From NCBI RefSeq assembly GCF_000146165.2, contig NC_004347.2, positions 3,767,029 through 3,831,028 on the forward strand: 64,000 nt of DNA, written 5' to 3'. Positions 24,911-35,880 of the stretch are shown here, one piece after another (position 1 is the stretch's first letter; every line of letters starts with the position of its first letter). The translations under genes and the position numbers were made by a program. Source of the stretch: Shewanella oneidensis MR-1. GTDB taxonomy: Bacteria > Pseudomonadota > Gammaproteobacteria > Enterobacterales > Shewanellaceae. The notes below the pieces were generated by a model, which was not told where the DNA came from, did no database searches, and was given only the letters and a program-made list of their open reading frames with translations.

Positions 24911-25591
24911 TTACGCCAGTGCGGACTCCAGCGTTAACTCTAACGCTTGCAGACGAGGTATCGTACCTACGTCGCACCAAAATCCATTAAAGCGTGTCCC
25001 AGTAATGTGCCCATCGGCCATCTTTGCCCGCAGTAATGGGCCAAGGGCAAAGGCGCCATCGGGCGTGCCATTAAATAATGACGGGCGATATAAGCCTATG
25101 CCCGAAAAGGTATACTTATGCTCACCTTGCTCACGCACAATACCTTCGCTCAAGGCAAAATCCCCATGGGGATGTTGTTCGGGATTAGGCACCAGCCATA
25201 AATGTGCCAGTGCAGCCTCAACTAATGGCATTATTTGCGGCAATGCATCGATAAAAACATCACCATTAAGCACTAAGAATGGCGCATCAGAGTCGTCATC
25301 ACAGAGCAATGGCAGGGCTTGTTTAATCCCGCCCCCAGTTTCAAGGGCGCAGGCTTCGGCGCTGTAACGGATTTTAACCCCAAAGGCACTGCCATCGCCT
25401 AAGGTTTCAACCAGTTTATGCCCAAGCCAAGCATGATTTATCACTATATCAACAATACCTACGGCAGCTAATTTCTCAATATGATAAACAATCAGTGGCT
25501 TACCTAAGACGGGCACTAAGGGTTTTGGCAAAGTGTCCGTTAATGGGCGTAAACGCTCTCCCCTACCAGCCGCGAGTATCATGGCTTTCAT
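24911..25591 (-). CDS. murU: N-acetylmuramate alpha-1-phosphate uridylyltransferase
   Basis: A 226-residue nucleotidyltransferase that makes UDP-MurNAc from MurNAc-1-phosphate in the peptidoglycan recycling shortcut. The signature is MKAMILAAGRGERLRPLTDTLPKPL at the N-terminus, with metal-binding Asp in FLVLNGDVFIDA and RFNGFWCDVGTIPRL near the end. Its ATG overlaps the stop of amgK by 4 bases, so both enzymes of the shortcut are translationally coupled. The pathway bypasses MurA and gives intrinsic tolerance to fosfomycin in bacteria that have it. Confidence 0.93.
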   Translation of the reverse strand: MKAMILAAGRGERLRPLTDTLPKPLVPVLGKPLIVYHIEKLAAVGIVDIVINHAWLGHKLVETLGDGSAFGVKIRYSAEACALETGGGIKQALPLLCDDDSDAPFLVLNGDVFIDALPQIMPLVEAALAHLWLVPNPEQHPHGDFALSEGIVREQGEHKYTFSGIGLYRPSLFNGTPDGAFALGPLLRAKMADGHITGTRFNGFWCDVGTIPRLQALELTLESALA

Positions 25592-26643
25592 CGCGACGAT
25601 CCTGGCTGTTTATCCTGTTGCTTTAGCGGCAAATTAAACGCGGGAATAACCCGTGACTCTACCCAAGCAGCAAACGGCGCAAGCTCAGGATACATTCGCG
25701 CGATATCGACAATATAAGCTAAGGTCAACGGAATGTCGGCCATATAGGCAGGCTTGTTATCCCGATAATATAACCGCGCAAAAATACCTGCAGCCTTGAT
25801 ATGGCGCTGCAATCCCATTAAGTCAAACCAGCTTTGATACTGTCTAAACGACGTACCTTCGGGAAGGTGTCCCGACTCAAGCACTTGCTGATAATGCTGC
25901 TGTATTAATTCCAGTACCATGGCCTGCGGCCAACGGATATAGCAATCACGTAGTAAAGACACAGCGTCATAGGTCACAGGACCTAACACCGCATCTTGGA
26001 AATCAATCACACATAAGCCACCATCTTTAAGCATCAAGTTGCGGCTATGGAAATCGCGGTGCATTCCAACCTTAGGCTGGGCGAGGGCATTTTTCACTAA
26101 CAAATCAAAGCTCTCGTCCACAAGCGTGCGTTCTTCGTCACCGAGTTCAAGCTGCAAATGTCGCGCTAACAACCATTCAGTAAAGATCCCCAGCTCGCGG
26201 CGCACAAAAGCCTCATCATACAAAGGTAATGGTTGCGTTATGCCAGAAACGGGATCTTGGCTTTCAACCACAGTTGCTACCTGCGGCAATAACGCCAACG
26301 CGCGGCAGTAATAGTCGGCCACATTGTCATCCGTGAGCACAGACAATAACTGGGTATCCCCCAAGTCGCTCAGCAGCATAAAACCTTGATCTGCATCAGA
26401 TGCGATGACTTTTGGAACTGTCAGTCCCGCTGCAGCATAAGCACTCGAAAGGGCGATAAAAGGCGCGATAGGCACCAGCGCTGGCGGCGAATCGGCGATA
26501 ATGTAACTAGTATCATGTGCAAACACGCGAAAATAACGTCTAAAACTGGCGTCCCCTGAAATCAATATCGGGGTCACATCATCGGAAAAATAACAGTTCA
26601 GCCACTGATTAAGGGAAATAAATCTCGGATCGGATAAAGTCAT
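25588..26643 (-). CDS. amgK: Anomeric MurNAc/GlcNAc kinase
   Basis: A phosphotransferase-fold sugar kinase that converts N-acetylmuramate to its alpha-1-phosphate for MurU. I prefer the ATG at 26643 (MTLSDPRFISLNQWL) to the one at 26685, which would add 14 residues unlike the family. Kinase marks are the substrate loop SGDASFRRYFRV, the catalytic HRDFHSRNLM and the metal-binding VIDFQDAVLGPVTYD. It is divergent from lptD, the typical gammaproteobacterial arrangement, and overlaps murU by 4 bases. Confidence 0.92.
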   Translation of the reverse strand: MTLSDPRFISLNQWLNCYFSDDVTPILISGDASFRRYFRVFAHDTSYIIADSPPALVPIAPFIALSSAYAAAGLTVPKVIASDADQGFMLLSDLGDTQLLSVLTDDNVADYYCRALALLPQVATVVESQDPVSGITQPLPLYDEAFVRRELGIFTEWLLARHLQLELGDEERTLVDESFDLLVKNALAQPKVGMHRDFHSRNLMLKDGGLCVIDFQDAVLGPVTYDAVSLLRDCYIRWPQAMVLELIQQHYQQVLESGHLPEGTSFRQYQSWFDLMGLQRHIKAAGIFARLYYRDNKPAYMADIPLTLAYIVDIARMYPELAPFAAWVESRVIPAFNLPLKQQDKQPGSSR

Positions 26644-26744
26644 TTCATGGCTCTTATAGAAAAATTGCTTTATTATAGCTGGCATATAATTTGGAAACAG
26701 CTAAGAAATTGAGAGATTTATTTGCTGCGTTGCACTTGTAGTTT

Positions 26745-26773
26745 GCAACTTTCCCCGTCGATACTTGTCCAGA
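26745..26773 (+). promoter_or_regulatory. Candidate sigma-E promoter of lptD
   Basis: GCAACTT, 15 bases, then GTCCAGA resembles the sigma-E consensus GGAACTT-N15/16-GTCNAA, with the -10 about 28 bases before lptD. In E. coli lptD-surA is a sigma-E target. Matches are imperfect, so this is an inference. Confidence 0.35.
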
Positions 26774-26800
26774 CTAAGAAATCATTATTATTGACCTAAG

Positions 26801-29098
26801 ATGCAGATCCGTTACCTTCTGGCCTTGAGCCTGTTACCGAAATTAGTCCTGGCAGACGAATCTCCCGCAACCTCAGCATCACAATGCCTAATCGAACCGC
26901 CAGTACCTCGTATCGTATCTCAACCGGGGTTGAGTGCGGCTGATCAAGCAAAAATTCGAATTGCGTCAGACCGCTCAAAAGCTGAAATGGGTAAGCAAGC
27001 TATTTTTACTGGCGATGTTGTATTCAGCCAAGGCGATAGACATATCGCTGCCGATGAAGCAATTCTCGACCAAGCAACCGAACAATTTGATGCCAATGGT
27101 AATCTTGTCTTCCAAGACAGTAACTTTACCGTCACCGCCGATTCGCTACAGGCGCAAATGCGCAGTAATCGTGCAACCCTAACTGGAGCGCAGTATTGGC
27201 TCCATGGTCAGCAGGTTCACGGTGATGCCGAAAAACTGCAAATCACCATCAACAATAACCTGATCTTAACCAACACTAACTTTACCACCTGTCCGCCGGA
27301 CAACGTGTCTTGGTTGCTCGAAGCTGAAAAGATTAAGATCAATAGCGAAGAAGAATGGGGCGAGATTTGGAATGCCAAGCTGCGTGTCGCCGATATTCCA
27401 GTGTTCTACATTCCGTATATGACGGTGCCGGTTTCGGATAAACGAAAAACAGGCTTCCTCTATCCAAGCTTCAGTACCAGCACTACCAATGGTTTTGAAG
27501 TGTCAGCACCCTACTATTGGAATATTGCACCAGAATACGACCTGACATTTACGCCCAACTATATGACTAACCGCGGGTTATTCACTAAAACTGAGTTTCG
27601 CTATCTTGCGGGTGAGGCCCAAAATGGCCGTTTGAATCTAGAGTATTTGGGCAGCGATCAAATGCTCAATGGCAGCCCCAATCGTTACCTCTACAACTGG
27701 CAACACCAAGGTGCTATCGATAAAAACTGGCGGGTACTCGCTAACTTTACCGAAGTGTCGGATAACAACTATTTCAACGATTTAAAGTCTGATGTTAACC
27801 GTGCGACCGATAACCAATTATCACGGATCGGCGAAGTTAGTTACTTCGAACGTGATTGGGATATCAGTACTCGAGTACAGGATATTAAAGTACTGGGTGA
27901 AGATGAAAAACCCTATCAAGTGATGCCACAGGTTAATTTTAACTATCGTGCCGCTGACTTTTGGAACAACTTAGACTTTGGCTTTAACTCAGAGCTAACC
28001 AACTTTGCTCATCAAGATGACGATGTGAACACGGCAACCCGTTTGCATATGGCACCTAGCTTAACATTACCAATCCACGGCCCTTCGGGTTCGTTCACCA
28101 GCCAATTAAAGTTAATGCAAACCAATTATTGGCAGGAAAAAAACAACAGTAAGTTTGATAGCTTAGATGACACTGTGAGCCGTACTATCCCTCAAGTGCG
28201 TATCAATGGGCAAATCAACTTCGAACGTTTTACCGAGTTATTTGAGCATAATTACCGTCAAACACTCGAACCTCAATTCCAGTATCTGTACGTAGGTTAT
28301 GAAGATCAACGGGGCATTGGCATTTACGATACCGCCCAATTACAGGACGACTATTTTGGTTTATTCCGTGATCGCCGCTTCTCCGGCCTTGACCGTATCG
28401 CAGATGCCAACCAAGTTACCCTTGGTATAACAACGCGTTTATTCGATGATCACAACCAAGAAGCCACCAAATTCAGCCTCGGACAAATCTTCTATCTTCA
28501 GGACAGTAAACTGGGTTACGAAGATAATATTTTTGAGCAAAATCAATCGACTTCAGTGTTGGCTGCCGAGCTAGACACACGCTTAAGTTCAAATTGGTAT
28601 TTGGGCGCAGCCATTCAGTACGATACCAACACCAGCGACAATAAGAAGACCGAAGTCACCTTAGACTTCCGCCCTGAAGCGAACAAGCTACTACAGTTCA
28701 GCTACCGTTATGTACCGGATCTTTTGAACTCCAACACTAACGATTTGGTTAACATCTCCCAAGCGGGTGTGCGCGGTGCTTGGCCAATCAATGACAGCCT
28801 CTATTTTGTCGGCAACTGGTACTATGACCTTAATGAGACTCGTAGTATAGAAACCTATACCGGTGTCCAGTATGAGTCATGCTGTTATGCAATTCGCCTC
28901 AGTTACCACTACCGAATTAAAACCAACTACGATGACAATATCGGCTCAACAATTATTGATGAGCGCGAGCAATTTGAAAGTGGCGTTTACCTTAACTTAA
29001 TCATCAAAGGACTTGGTGGTTCTGGTCCATTAGGTGTATCCGATATGCTTAATGATGGGCTGTTTAACTACAGAAAACCGCTTTATCTGAGGAATTAG
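26801..29098 (+). CDS. lptD: LPS-assembly outer-membrane protein LptD
   Basis: A 765-residue protein that forms the outer-membrane barrel of the Lpt bridge and inserts LPS in the outer leaflet with LptE. A signal peptide (to LVLA-DE), an N-terminal OstA/jellyroll domain (GDVVFSQGDRHIAADEA, about residues 60-170) and a large barrel are visible. The four disulfide cysteines of the family are conserved: Cys29 (SASQC), the TTCPPDN cysteine, and the ESCCYAI pair. Length is normal. It is the first gene of the lptD-surA-pdxA-rsmA-apaG-apaH run. Confidence 0.97.
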   Translation: MQIRYLLALSLLPKLVLADESPATSASQCLIEPPVPRIVSQPGLSAADQAKIRIASDRSKAEMGKQAIFTGDVVFSQGDRHIAADEAILDQATEQFDANGNLVFQDSNFTVTADSLQAQMRSNRATLTGAQYWLHGQQVHGDAEKLQITINNNLILTNTNFTTCPPDNVSWLLEAEKIKINSEEEWGEIWNAKLRVADIPVFYIPYMTVPVSDKRKTGFLYPSFSTSTTNGFEVSAPYYWNIAPEYDLTFTPNYMTNRGLFTKTEFRYLAGEAQNGRLNLEYLGSDQMLNGSPNRYLYNWQHQGAIDKNWRVLANFTEVSDNNYFNDLKSDVNRATDNQLSRIGEVSYFERDWDISTRVQDIKVLGEDEKPYQVMPQVNFNYRAADFWNNLDFGFNSELTNFAHQDDDVNTATRLHMAPSLTLPIHGPSGSFTSQLKLMQTNYWQEKNNSKFDSLDDTVSRTIPQVRINGQINFERFTELFEHNYRQTLEPQFQYLYVGYEDQRGIGIYDTAQLQDDYFGLFRDRRFSGLDRIADANQVTLGITTRLFDDHNQEATKFSLGQIFYLQDSKLGYEDNIFEQNQSTSVLAAELDTRLSSNWYLGAAIQYDTNTSDNKKTEVTLDFRPEANKLLQFSYRYVPDLLNSNTNDLVNISQAGVRGAWPINDSLYFVGNWYYDLNETRSIETYTGVQYESCCYAIRLSYHYRIKTNYDDNIGSTIIDEREQFESGVYLNLIIKGLGGSGPLGVSDMLNDGLFNYRKPLYLRN

Positions 29099-29318
29099 CG
29101 AAGAATTGTGGTAGATTGCTGAACCTCAACAAGGACTGAGAGTCCAAACAGGTTAATGAAAGCCGTGCGTTCCCCCCAAACAGAACCTAGGAGCGCACTG
29201 TTTTAGAGTTACTAATAAAATAAAATTTAGGCAACTCACTGTAATTTAAATACAAATGGTAAAGTTAACTTAAATAAGCCGTCGAATCTGACCTTAGAAC
29301 GTGCCAAGGATTTTGTGG

Positions 29319-30623
29319 ATGAAACCCAGTAAACATCTGATTTTTGCTTTATTTGCACTCGCTATCAGCCAGCCAACCATGGCCGCACCTCAGCCACTCG
29401 ACCGTGTTGCAGTTCAAATCAACGACGGTATTGTGCTCGAAAGTGAAATCACCAATATGATTGACACAGTCAAAGCCAATGCTAAGGCCGCCAATCAATC
29501 GCTGCCCTCCGACAGTGCGCTGCGCACTCAGGTTATCGAGCGATTAATTTTGACTCGTCTGCAATTACAAATGGCGGATCGCATTGGTCTGCATATTGGT
29601 GATCTCCAGTTAGACCAAGCGATTGAAAACATTGCGCGTGAACAAAAAATGACCGTCGCGCAAATGCAGCAAAAAATTGCAAGCGAAGGGATAAGTTTCA
29701 GCCAATATCGCGAACAACTACGTGAAGAAATCACCTTAGGTGAAATTCAACGTATTCAAGTACAACGCCGTATCCAAGTTTCACCTCAGGAAATCACTGG
29801 CCTTGTGAAACTGATCCAAGAACAAGGCATGAAAGACGTTGAATACCAAATCGGCCATATCCTGATTGACGTTCCGAATAATCCCACCAGTGAGCAACTC
29901 GAAGCCTCAAGCAAACGCGCGAATGCCGTGCTTGAACGTTTAAAGAGTGGTGAGGATTTCCGCCGTACCGCCATCGCGTCTTCATCTGGCCCCAAAGCAC
30001 TTGAAGGTGGTATCTGGGATTATATGAACATCAACGAGATGCCAACCCTGTTTGCCGAAGTCATTAACGGCGCGAAAAAGGGCGATATTATCGGCCCAAT
30101 TAAGACTGGTGCAGGCTTCCATATCATCAAAATCATGGATGCTCGCGGCTTACAAACCAAAGAAATTGAAGAAGTCAGGGCTCGTCACATTCTACTCAAG
30201 CCATCACCCATTTTGTCTGAAGATCGCGCTAAAGCAATGCTCGAGCAGTTCCTTAAACAAATTCGCTCTGGTGAAGCTAAGTTTGAAGATTTAGCCCGTC
30301 AATATTCTGAGGATCCAGGTTCTGCGACTAAGGGTGGTGAACTAGGTTGGGCAGAGCCTAGTATTTATGTGCCAGAATTTGCGCAAACACTCAATAGTTT
30401 AAGCCCAGATCAGATCAGTGAGCCCTTCCGTACAACCCACGGCTGGCACATCACTCAGTTAGAAGAGCGCAGAAAAACCGATGCTACGGATCAATTTAAC
30501 ACCAACCGTGCGCACCAACTGATTTTCCGTCGCAAATTTAATGAAGAACTGCAAAACTGGCTAGACGAAATGCGTGCCGACGCATACATTGAAGTCTTTC
30601 AGCCTGAGTCTAATCGAGGTTAA
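29319..30623 (+). CDS. surA: Periplasmic chaperone and peptidyl-prolyl isomerase SurA
   Basis: It escorts outer-membrane proteins, including LptD, to the Bam complex. I use ATG 29319 (MKPSKHLIFALF) with AAGGA 8 bases upstream, rather than the GTG six codons earlier. The signal peptide ends TMAAP. A SurA N-terminal domain (RVAVQINDGIVLESEITNMI) is followed by two parvulin domains (IGHILIDVPN..., then ARHILLKPSP... with GELGWAEPSIYVPEF). About 434 residues, the usual size. A 220-base gap separates it from lptD. Confidence 0.96.
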   Translation: MKPSKHLIFALFALAISQPTMAAPQPLDRVAVQINDGIVLESEITNMIDTVKANAKAANQSLPSDSALRTQVIERLILTRLQLQMADRIGLHIGDLQLDQAIENIAREQKMTVAQMQQKIASEGISFSQYREQLREEITLGEIQRIQVQRRIQVSPQEITGLVKLIQEQGMKDVEYQIGHILIDVPNNPTSEQLEASSKRANAVLERLKSGEDFRRTAIASSSGPKALEGGIWDYMNINEMPTLFAEVINGAKKGDIIGPIKTGAGFHIIKIMDARGLQTKEIEEVRARHILLKPSPILSEDRAKAMLEQFLKQIRSGEAKFEDLARQYSEDPGSATKGGELGWAEPSIYVPEFAQTLNSLSPDQISEPFRTTHGWHITQLEERRKTDATDQFNTNRAHQLIFRRKFNEELQNWLDEMRADAYIEVFQPESNRG

Positions 30624-30629
30624 GCTAAA

Positions 30630-31616
30630 TTGACCACTAAACGCATTGCCGTTACCCCCGGAGAACCAGCGGGTATCGGCCCCGATTTAGTCGTACAACT
30701 GGCTCAGCAGGCTTGGCCTGCTGAGTTAGTTGTTTGTGCCGATCCCGAATTATTAGCCAGCCGAGCTAAACGACTGGGCCTGCATGTCACTTTTCGCCCT
30801 TATTTGCCCGATCAAGCTCCAAGGCCTCAAGAGGCGGGCACACTGACAATCGCGCCTTTCAAATTGGTGACGAACACCGTTTGTGGGCAACTCGATGAGC
30901 AAAACAGTGCCTATGTGGTTGAAACCCTCCGTTATGCGGGTGAAAAAAACATGAGCGGCGAGTTTGATGCTGTGGTCACTGGCCCTGTGCACAAAGGGAT
31001 CATCAATCAAGCAGGGATTTCCTTTAGCGGCCATACTGAGTTTTTTGCCCATCAGGCAAACTGCCCCGATGTAGTGATGATGCTAGCTACCCAAGGTTTA
31101 CAGGTAGCACTGGTAACAACCCATATTCCATTGGCCTATGTGGCAAAAGCCATTACACGCCAGCGATTACACCATATTATCAAGATTTTACACGCAGACC
31201 TTATCAGTAAGTTTGCCATTACTTCACCTAAGATTTATGTCTGTGGGTTAAATCCCCATGCGGGTGAAGATGGCCATTTAGGGCGGGAAGAAATCGATGT
31301 GATTATTCCAGCATTAAATGAGCTTCGCGCTGAGTTTCAAATGAACATTGTCGGCCCGCTCCCCGCCGATACCTTGTTCCAACCCAAATATTTACAGGAC
31401 GCGGATGTCGTCTTGGCCATGTACCATGACCAAGGTCTACCCGTTCTAAAGTCACAGGGATTTGGCAAATCGGTAAACATTACCTTAGGTTTACCCTATA
31501 TCCGTACCTCGGTTGACCATGGTACGGCGCTCGATCTTGCGGGAACGGGCAAAGCCGATATTGGCAGCTTTGTCTGCGCCTTGAATAAAGCCATTGAGTT
31601 ATCCTCAAAAAACTAA
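30630..31616 (+). CDS. pdxA: 4-hydroxythreonine-4-phosphate dehydrogenase
   Basis: PdxA oxidises 4-phosphohydroxy-threonine in vitamin B6 synthesis. The protein has 328 residues and starts at TTG 30630 ([18 protein letters not shown]); a GAGGT site 11 bases upstream inside the surA end supports this start. Metal and substrate residues are in [48 protein letters not shown] and [13 protein letters not shown]. Only 6 bases separate it from surA, so translation is probably coupled. Confidence 0.96.
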
Positions 31617-31630
31617 ACGATTAGATATTA

Positions 31631-32437
31631 ATGAGTAGCAAAGTACATTTAGGCCACACGGCCAGAAAGCGTTTCGGACAGAACTTCTTAACTGACGACA
31701 ATGTGATTAACCGCATTGTGGGTGCGATCGCCCCCGATAATGACCACGTGATGGTGGAAATCGGTCCAGGCCTTGGCGCCTTAACGGAGCCTGTCGCCAC
31801 GGCGATAGATAACCTGACCGTTGTCGAGTTAGACCGCGATCTGGTAGAGCGCTTACAGAACCACCCAGTACTTAAGGATAAGCTCACCATTCACCAAGGC
31901 GATGCGCTGCAGTTCGACTTTAGCCAGTTGGTCGTGCCGGGTAAAAAACTCAAAGTGTTTGGTAACTTACCCTATAACATTTCGACGCCTTTGATGTTCC
32001 ATCTGTTCGAGTTTGCTGAGCAGATTGAAACCATGCACTTTATGCTGCAAAAAGAAGTGGTGCTGCGTTTATCGGCAAGTCCGGGCACGAAAGCCTATGG
32101 CCGATTAACCGTCATGGCACAATATTTCTGCCAAGTAGTCCCCGTACTCGAAGTACCGCCACACAGCTTTGCCCCGCCACCGAAAGTTGACTCCGCAGTG
32201 GTGCGTCTGTTGCCCTATGCTGAAAAACCTTTCCCCTGTAAGGATGTGAATGTGCTGCGTCAGCTGTGCACCACTGCGTTCAATATGCGCCGTAAAACGC
32301 TTCGCAATAACCTTAAGCAAGTGTTAAGCGACGAAGAATTCGAGCAGTTAGGTATTGATCAAAACCTGCGTCCAGAACAAATCTCCGTTGAACAATATGT
32401 TGCAATGGCGAATATGGTATGTGATAAGCAGGCTTAA
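31631..32437 (+). CDS. rsmA: 16S rRNA dimethyladenosine transferase
   Basis: RsmA (KsgA) dimethylates two adjacent adenines near the 3' end of 16S rRNA during small-subunit maturation. 268 residues. The SAM site is [14 protein letters not shown], the acidic loop [12 protein letters not shown], and the catalytic motif [24 protein letters not shown] at the N-terminus is the family hallmark. It lies 14 bases after pdxA in the run of genes. Confidence 0.97.
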   Translation: MSSKVHLGHTARKRFGQNFLTDDNVINRIVGAIAPDNDHVMVEIGPGLGALTEPVATAIDNLTVVELDRDLVERLQNHPVLKDKLTIHQGDALQFDFSQLVVPGKKLKVFGNLPYNISTPLMFHLFEFAEQIETMHFMLQKEVVLRLSASPGTKAYGRLTVMAQYFCQVVPVLEVPPHSFAPPPKVDSAVVRLLPYAEKPFPCKDVNVLRQLCTTAFNMRRKTLRNNLKQVLSDEEFEQLGIDQNLRPEQISVEQYVAMANMVCDKQA

Positions 32438-32489
32438 GCAGTTAAGTTTGATGGGCACTTAGGTGCCCAATATCATTGTAGGAAGCCAC

Positions 32490-32870
32490 ATGAGCGCATT
32501 GGATAACTCTATCCGAGTCGAAGTCAAAACCGAGTACATTGAACAACAATCCTCACCTGAGGATGAGAAATACCTCTTTAGCTACACTATCACCATTATT
32601 AACCTCGGTGAGCAAGCCGCAAAACTCGAAACCCGTCACTGGATCATTACCGACGCTAACGGCAAAACCAGTGAAGTACAAGGTGCGGGTGTTGTCGGTG
32701 AAACGCCCACCATTCCTCCAAATACCGCTTACCAATATACCAGTGGCACAGTACTCGATACCCCCTTTGGCATTATGTATGGCACTTATGGTATGGTCAG
32801 CGAATCGGGCGAGCATTTTAACGCTATAATTAAGCCGTTCCGCTTAGCCACCCCTGGCTTATTACATTGA
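32490..32870 (+). CDS. apaG: ApaG protein (DUF525)
   Basis: A small beta-sandwich protein of 126 residues from ATG 32490, with AGGA 6 bases upstream; the GTG at 32463 would add nine residues and lacks a good site. The core reads YLFSYTITIINLGEQAAKLETRHWIITDANGK and later TPFGIMYGTYGMVSE. It is nearly always encoded beside apaH. Its molecular role remains uncertain in bacteria. Confidence 0.95.
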   Translation: MSALDNSIRVEVKTEYIEQQSSPEDEKYLFSYTITIINLGEQAAKLETRHWIITDANGKTSEVQGAGVVGETPTIPPNTAYQYTSGTVLDTPFGIMYGTYGMVSESGEHFNAIIKPFRLATPGLLH

Positions 32871-32891
32871 TTTAACTAAAGAAAGGATACT

Positions 32892-33716
32892 GTGGCCCAT
32901 TATTTTGTCGGTGATGTCCAAGGCTGTTTTGCCGAACTCCAAAGATTACTTGCTAAAGTCGATTTTAATCCATCCCGAGATGAGCTTTGGGCAGTTGGCG
33001 ATCTTGTTGCTAGGGGCCCAGACTCATTAGCAACGCTACGCTTTTTTCAGTCCCTTGGCGATGCGGGAAAAATCGTCCTCGGTAACCACGACCTGCATTT
33101 GCTCGCCCTCCATGGCAAACTTAAGCGGGATAAACCCAGTGATAATCTCACGCCACTCTTAAACGCGCCAGATATTTCAAGTCTTATCGACTGGCTTAGG
33201 CAGCAACCCCTCATGCGGGAATTGCCAGAACATAAGGTCATCATGACCCATGCCGGCGTACCGCCGCAGTGGTCGTTAGAAGTACTCAGGCAAGAATCCC
33301 TTTTAGTAAGCCAAGCGCTCAAACAAAATGATTATCTTGATGCGCTTATTAGCCAAATGTACACCGACACCGCAGAGCGCTGGGACCCGAGTGCCATAGG
33401 TATAAACCGCCTACGCTTTTGTATTAATGCCCTAACCCGCATGCGCTATCTTTATGTCGATGGCCATTTAGATTTTGACTGTAAACAGCCCCCCGAGGAT
33501 TGCAGCAACCCACAATTGCGCCCTTGGTTTGAATTTACATCTACGCTACGTAACAGTCACATATTAGTGTTTGGACATTGGGCTGCACTAATGGGAAAAG
33601 TCGACGCCCCCAACCTAAAAGCACTCGATACAGGCTGTTGCTGGGGAGAACACCTAACCCTATGGCACCTTGAAAAAGACCAAAAAATTACCCAAAAAAA
33701 GTTAAAAAAGAGTTAA
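32892..33716 (+). CDS. apaH: Symmetrical diadenosine tetraphosphatase
   Basis: ApaH splits Ap4A into two ADP and removes NpnN caps from RNA. A PPP-type metallophosphoesterase of 274 residues, started by GTG 32892 after GAAAGGA. Metal-binding motifs are FVGDVQGC, GDLVARGP, GNHDLHLLALHG and IMTHAGVPPQW, plus LVFGHWAALMGK toward the end. Last gene of the lptD run; 21 bases after apaG. Confidence 0.97.
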   Translation: MAHYFVGDVQGCFAELQRLLAKVDFNPSRDELWAVGDLVARGPDSLATLRFFQSLGDAGKIVLGNHDLHLLALHGKLKRDKPSDNLTPLLNAPDISSLIDWLRQQPLMRELPEHKVIMTHAGVPPQWSLEVLRQESLLVSQALKQNDYLDALISQMYTDTAERWDPSAIGINRLRFCINALTRMRYLYVDGHLDFDCKQPPEDCSNPQLRPWFEFTSTLRNSHILVFGHWAALMGKVDAPNLKALDTGCCWGEHLTLWHLEKDQKITQKKLKKS

Positions 33717-33813
33717 CCTTGTATCAAAATTGGTCGATAGACGACAGTGCGTCTTCGCCCTGAATTAAATAATCTTTTCATTCGGAAAAATATAATAATA
33801 ACCGGAGTATCCT

Positions 33814-35835
33814 ATGAAAGTTAATGTTGCCACCCGAGTCATTGGCGGGTTTAGCGTAGTCACGCTTTTACTTGTATTGTTAGGATTCACCTCTTATCTG
33901 ACAAACATTAGCCTCAAAGATAGCTCAGCAATGATGCAGCAACTCAGCCTGCCAGCACTTAAGTCGACCAATCATTTAACCGAGTCCCTGAGTGAACAAC
34001 AGCGCCAAGTGTTAATCGCCTACCATGCACCTAAATCCCGACTCATTCCCGATATCCGCAAAGTATTTAACGACCATAGTGCCCAGTTTAAAAATGAGAT
34101 AAACAATCTGACCTTACTCGTTCAAAAGCAAAATAACTTGTCATCCTTGATTTCTCAGCTAAGTAATAGTTTCTCCACCTTTGAGCGGGATAGTTTGGCC
34201 ATGCTGAGCGAGCGAGAAGCAGCGCTAAGCAAACAGGAACAACTGATCAGTTTGAAAAAGAAACTCGAAAATGCCGCCGATGATGCCTCATCAGTACTGT
34301 TAGATATTATCGATCTTGAGAATAGCCAAAATCCAGATGCGCAAAGTATTGCCGCCTCTGCAAGTGCCATCGATACCGGCATGGGCAACATCATCACCAC
34401 GATCGCAGATTTAGTAAGTAATGACGAAATGAGTAAACATGAGCTCATTTCAAAAGAACTTGACTATATCTTAAGCGAAACGAAGAACAAGCTAGAATAT
34501 GTTAACCGCCATGCCGAAGGTATTGTTGATGCGGACACCTTAGAATCGATTAACCAAGATGTTAAAAAAGTACTGACACTACTCGAAGGGTCAGACTCTA
34601 TGGTGCAACAAAAAGCGAACCAGCTGAACCATGCACAAGCGGCATCGAATCAACTTGCCATCATAGAGAAAGATGTCAAAGTCATCGATCGTAATATGGA
34701 AGAGGTTAGCGATAATATCGAAGCGGTTGCAGCACAAATGAGCCAAGCAACCATAACCCAAATTGATGCTGCCAGTTTCCGTACTATGATTGTCGTGCTT
34801 ATCGCCATTGTTGTCGCCATTATTATTAGCTTTGCCGTCGTAACCCCTTTAAAACGCTCACTCAATCAAGTCAATAATGCTTTGAATGTGCTTGCCTCTG
34901 GTAATTTAACCCATAAATTAGATGATTCTAGCCAGGATGAGTTTGCTGAACTTGCCAAAAACTGTAACCGTTTGGTGGACAGTTTACGTGGATTAATTGC
35001 GGGCATTTTAGATCGTTCAAACCAGCTTGCAGCCGCAGCAGAGCAGACCTCAGCAATCACGGCGCAAACCACCACAGGCATCCAAGAACAAAAAAGCCAG
35101 GTCGATCAAGTGGCAACTGCCACGACAGAATTAAGCTCAAGTGCGCAACAAGTGTCTATGAGTGCTAATGATGCCCTCGCACAAATAAAACAAGCCGATC
35201 AAGAAGCCAAGCATATGCGCGCGATTGCCGAGGAGAATAAACACACCATTCTCGCTTTGGCTGAAGAAGTCGCTAAAGCGGGCCAAGTGATTAACAAAGT
35301 CCATTCGGATAGCGCCGCCATTGGCTCAATTCTTGATGTGATCCGTGGCATTGCCGAACAGACAAATTTGCTGGCATTAAACGCAGCTATTGAAGCCGCG
35401 CGTGCAGGTGAACAAGGTCGCGGCTTTGCAGTAGTCGCTGATGAAGTGAGAAGTTTAGCATCACGAACCCAAGTCTCGACCCGTGAAATTCAACAAATGA
35501 TTGAAGTACTGCAACAGGGGGCACAGCAAGCCGTAGCAGCTATGGATATGGGTCGTGCCCAAGCCAATGCTTGCGTACAAAAGACCGAGCAAGCCAACCT
35601 CGCCCTTGAGACGATCAGCCAGTCAGTTCATAAGGCCTATGACGCAGGCACTCATATTGCCCATGCGGCGCAGGAACAAAATTTAGTTAGCCAACAAGTT
35701 TCCGAAAAACTCGAACATATTGCCGCGATTTCAGAAGAAACAGCGATCGGTGCCGATCAAACCGCCCAATCGAGCCATCAAGTGGCGAAATTGGCTGAAG
35801 AGTTGCAGGCCTCGGTCGGTGAGTTTAGAGTGTAA
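33814..35835 (+). CDS. Methyl-accepting chemotaxis protein
   Basis: A 673-residue inner-membrane chemoreceptor. The first membrane helix is at about residues 10-30 ([21 protein letters not shown]), a helical periplasmic sensor domain of about 290 residues follows, and the second helix is [19 protein letters not shown]. Then come a HAMP domain and the long signalling coiled coil, with hairpin tip [20 protein letters not shown]. No clear C-terminal receptor pentapeptide is seen; it ends VGEFRV. The ligand is unknown. A CGGAG site precedes the start, and the gene is monocistronic with a terminator at 35856. Confidence 0.95.
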   Translation: MKVNVATRVIGGFSVVTLLLVLLGFTSYLTNISLKDSSAMMQQLSLPALKSTNHLTESLSEQQRQVLIAYHAPKSRLIPDIRKVFNDHSAQFKNEINNLTLLVQKQNNLSSLISQLSNSFSTFERDSLAMLSEREAALSKQEQLISLKKKLENAADDASSVLLDIIDLENSQNPDAQSIAASASAIDTGMGNIITTIADLVSNDEMSKHELISKELDYILSETKNKLEYVNRHAEGIVDADTLESINQDVKKVLTLLEGSDSMVQQKANQLNHAQAASNQLAIIEKDVKVIDRNMEEVSDNIEAVAAQMSQATITQIDAASFRTMIVVLIAIVVAIIISFAVVTPLKRSLNQVNNALNVLASGNLTHKLDDSSQDEFAELAKNCNRLVDSLRGLIAGILDRSNQLAAAAEQTSAITAQTTTGIQEQKSQVDQVATATTELSSSAQQVSMSANDALAQIKQADQEAKHMRAIAEENKHTILALAEEVAKAGQVINKVHSDSAAIGSILDVIRGIAEQTNLLALNAAIEAARAGEQGRGFAVVADEVRSLASRTQVSTREIQQMIEVLQQGAQQAVAAMDMGRAQANACVQKTEQANLALETISQSVHKAYDAGTHIAHAAQEQNLVSQQVSEKLEHIAAISEETAIGADQTAQSSHQVAKLAEELQASVGEFRV

Positions 35836-35855
35836 TCAAACGCTCAGTTTACTCC

Positions 35856-35880
35856 GGGTCGCTGCTGCGGCCCTTTTTTT
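35856..35880 (+). terminator. Intrinsic terminator after the chemoreceptor gene
   Basis: A GGGTCG / CGGCCC stem around CTGCTG, followed by seven T residues. Confidence 0.8.
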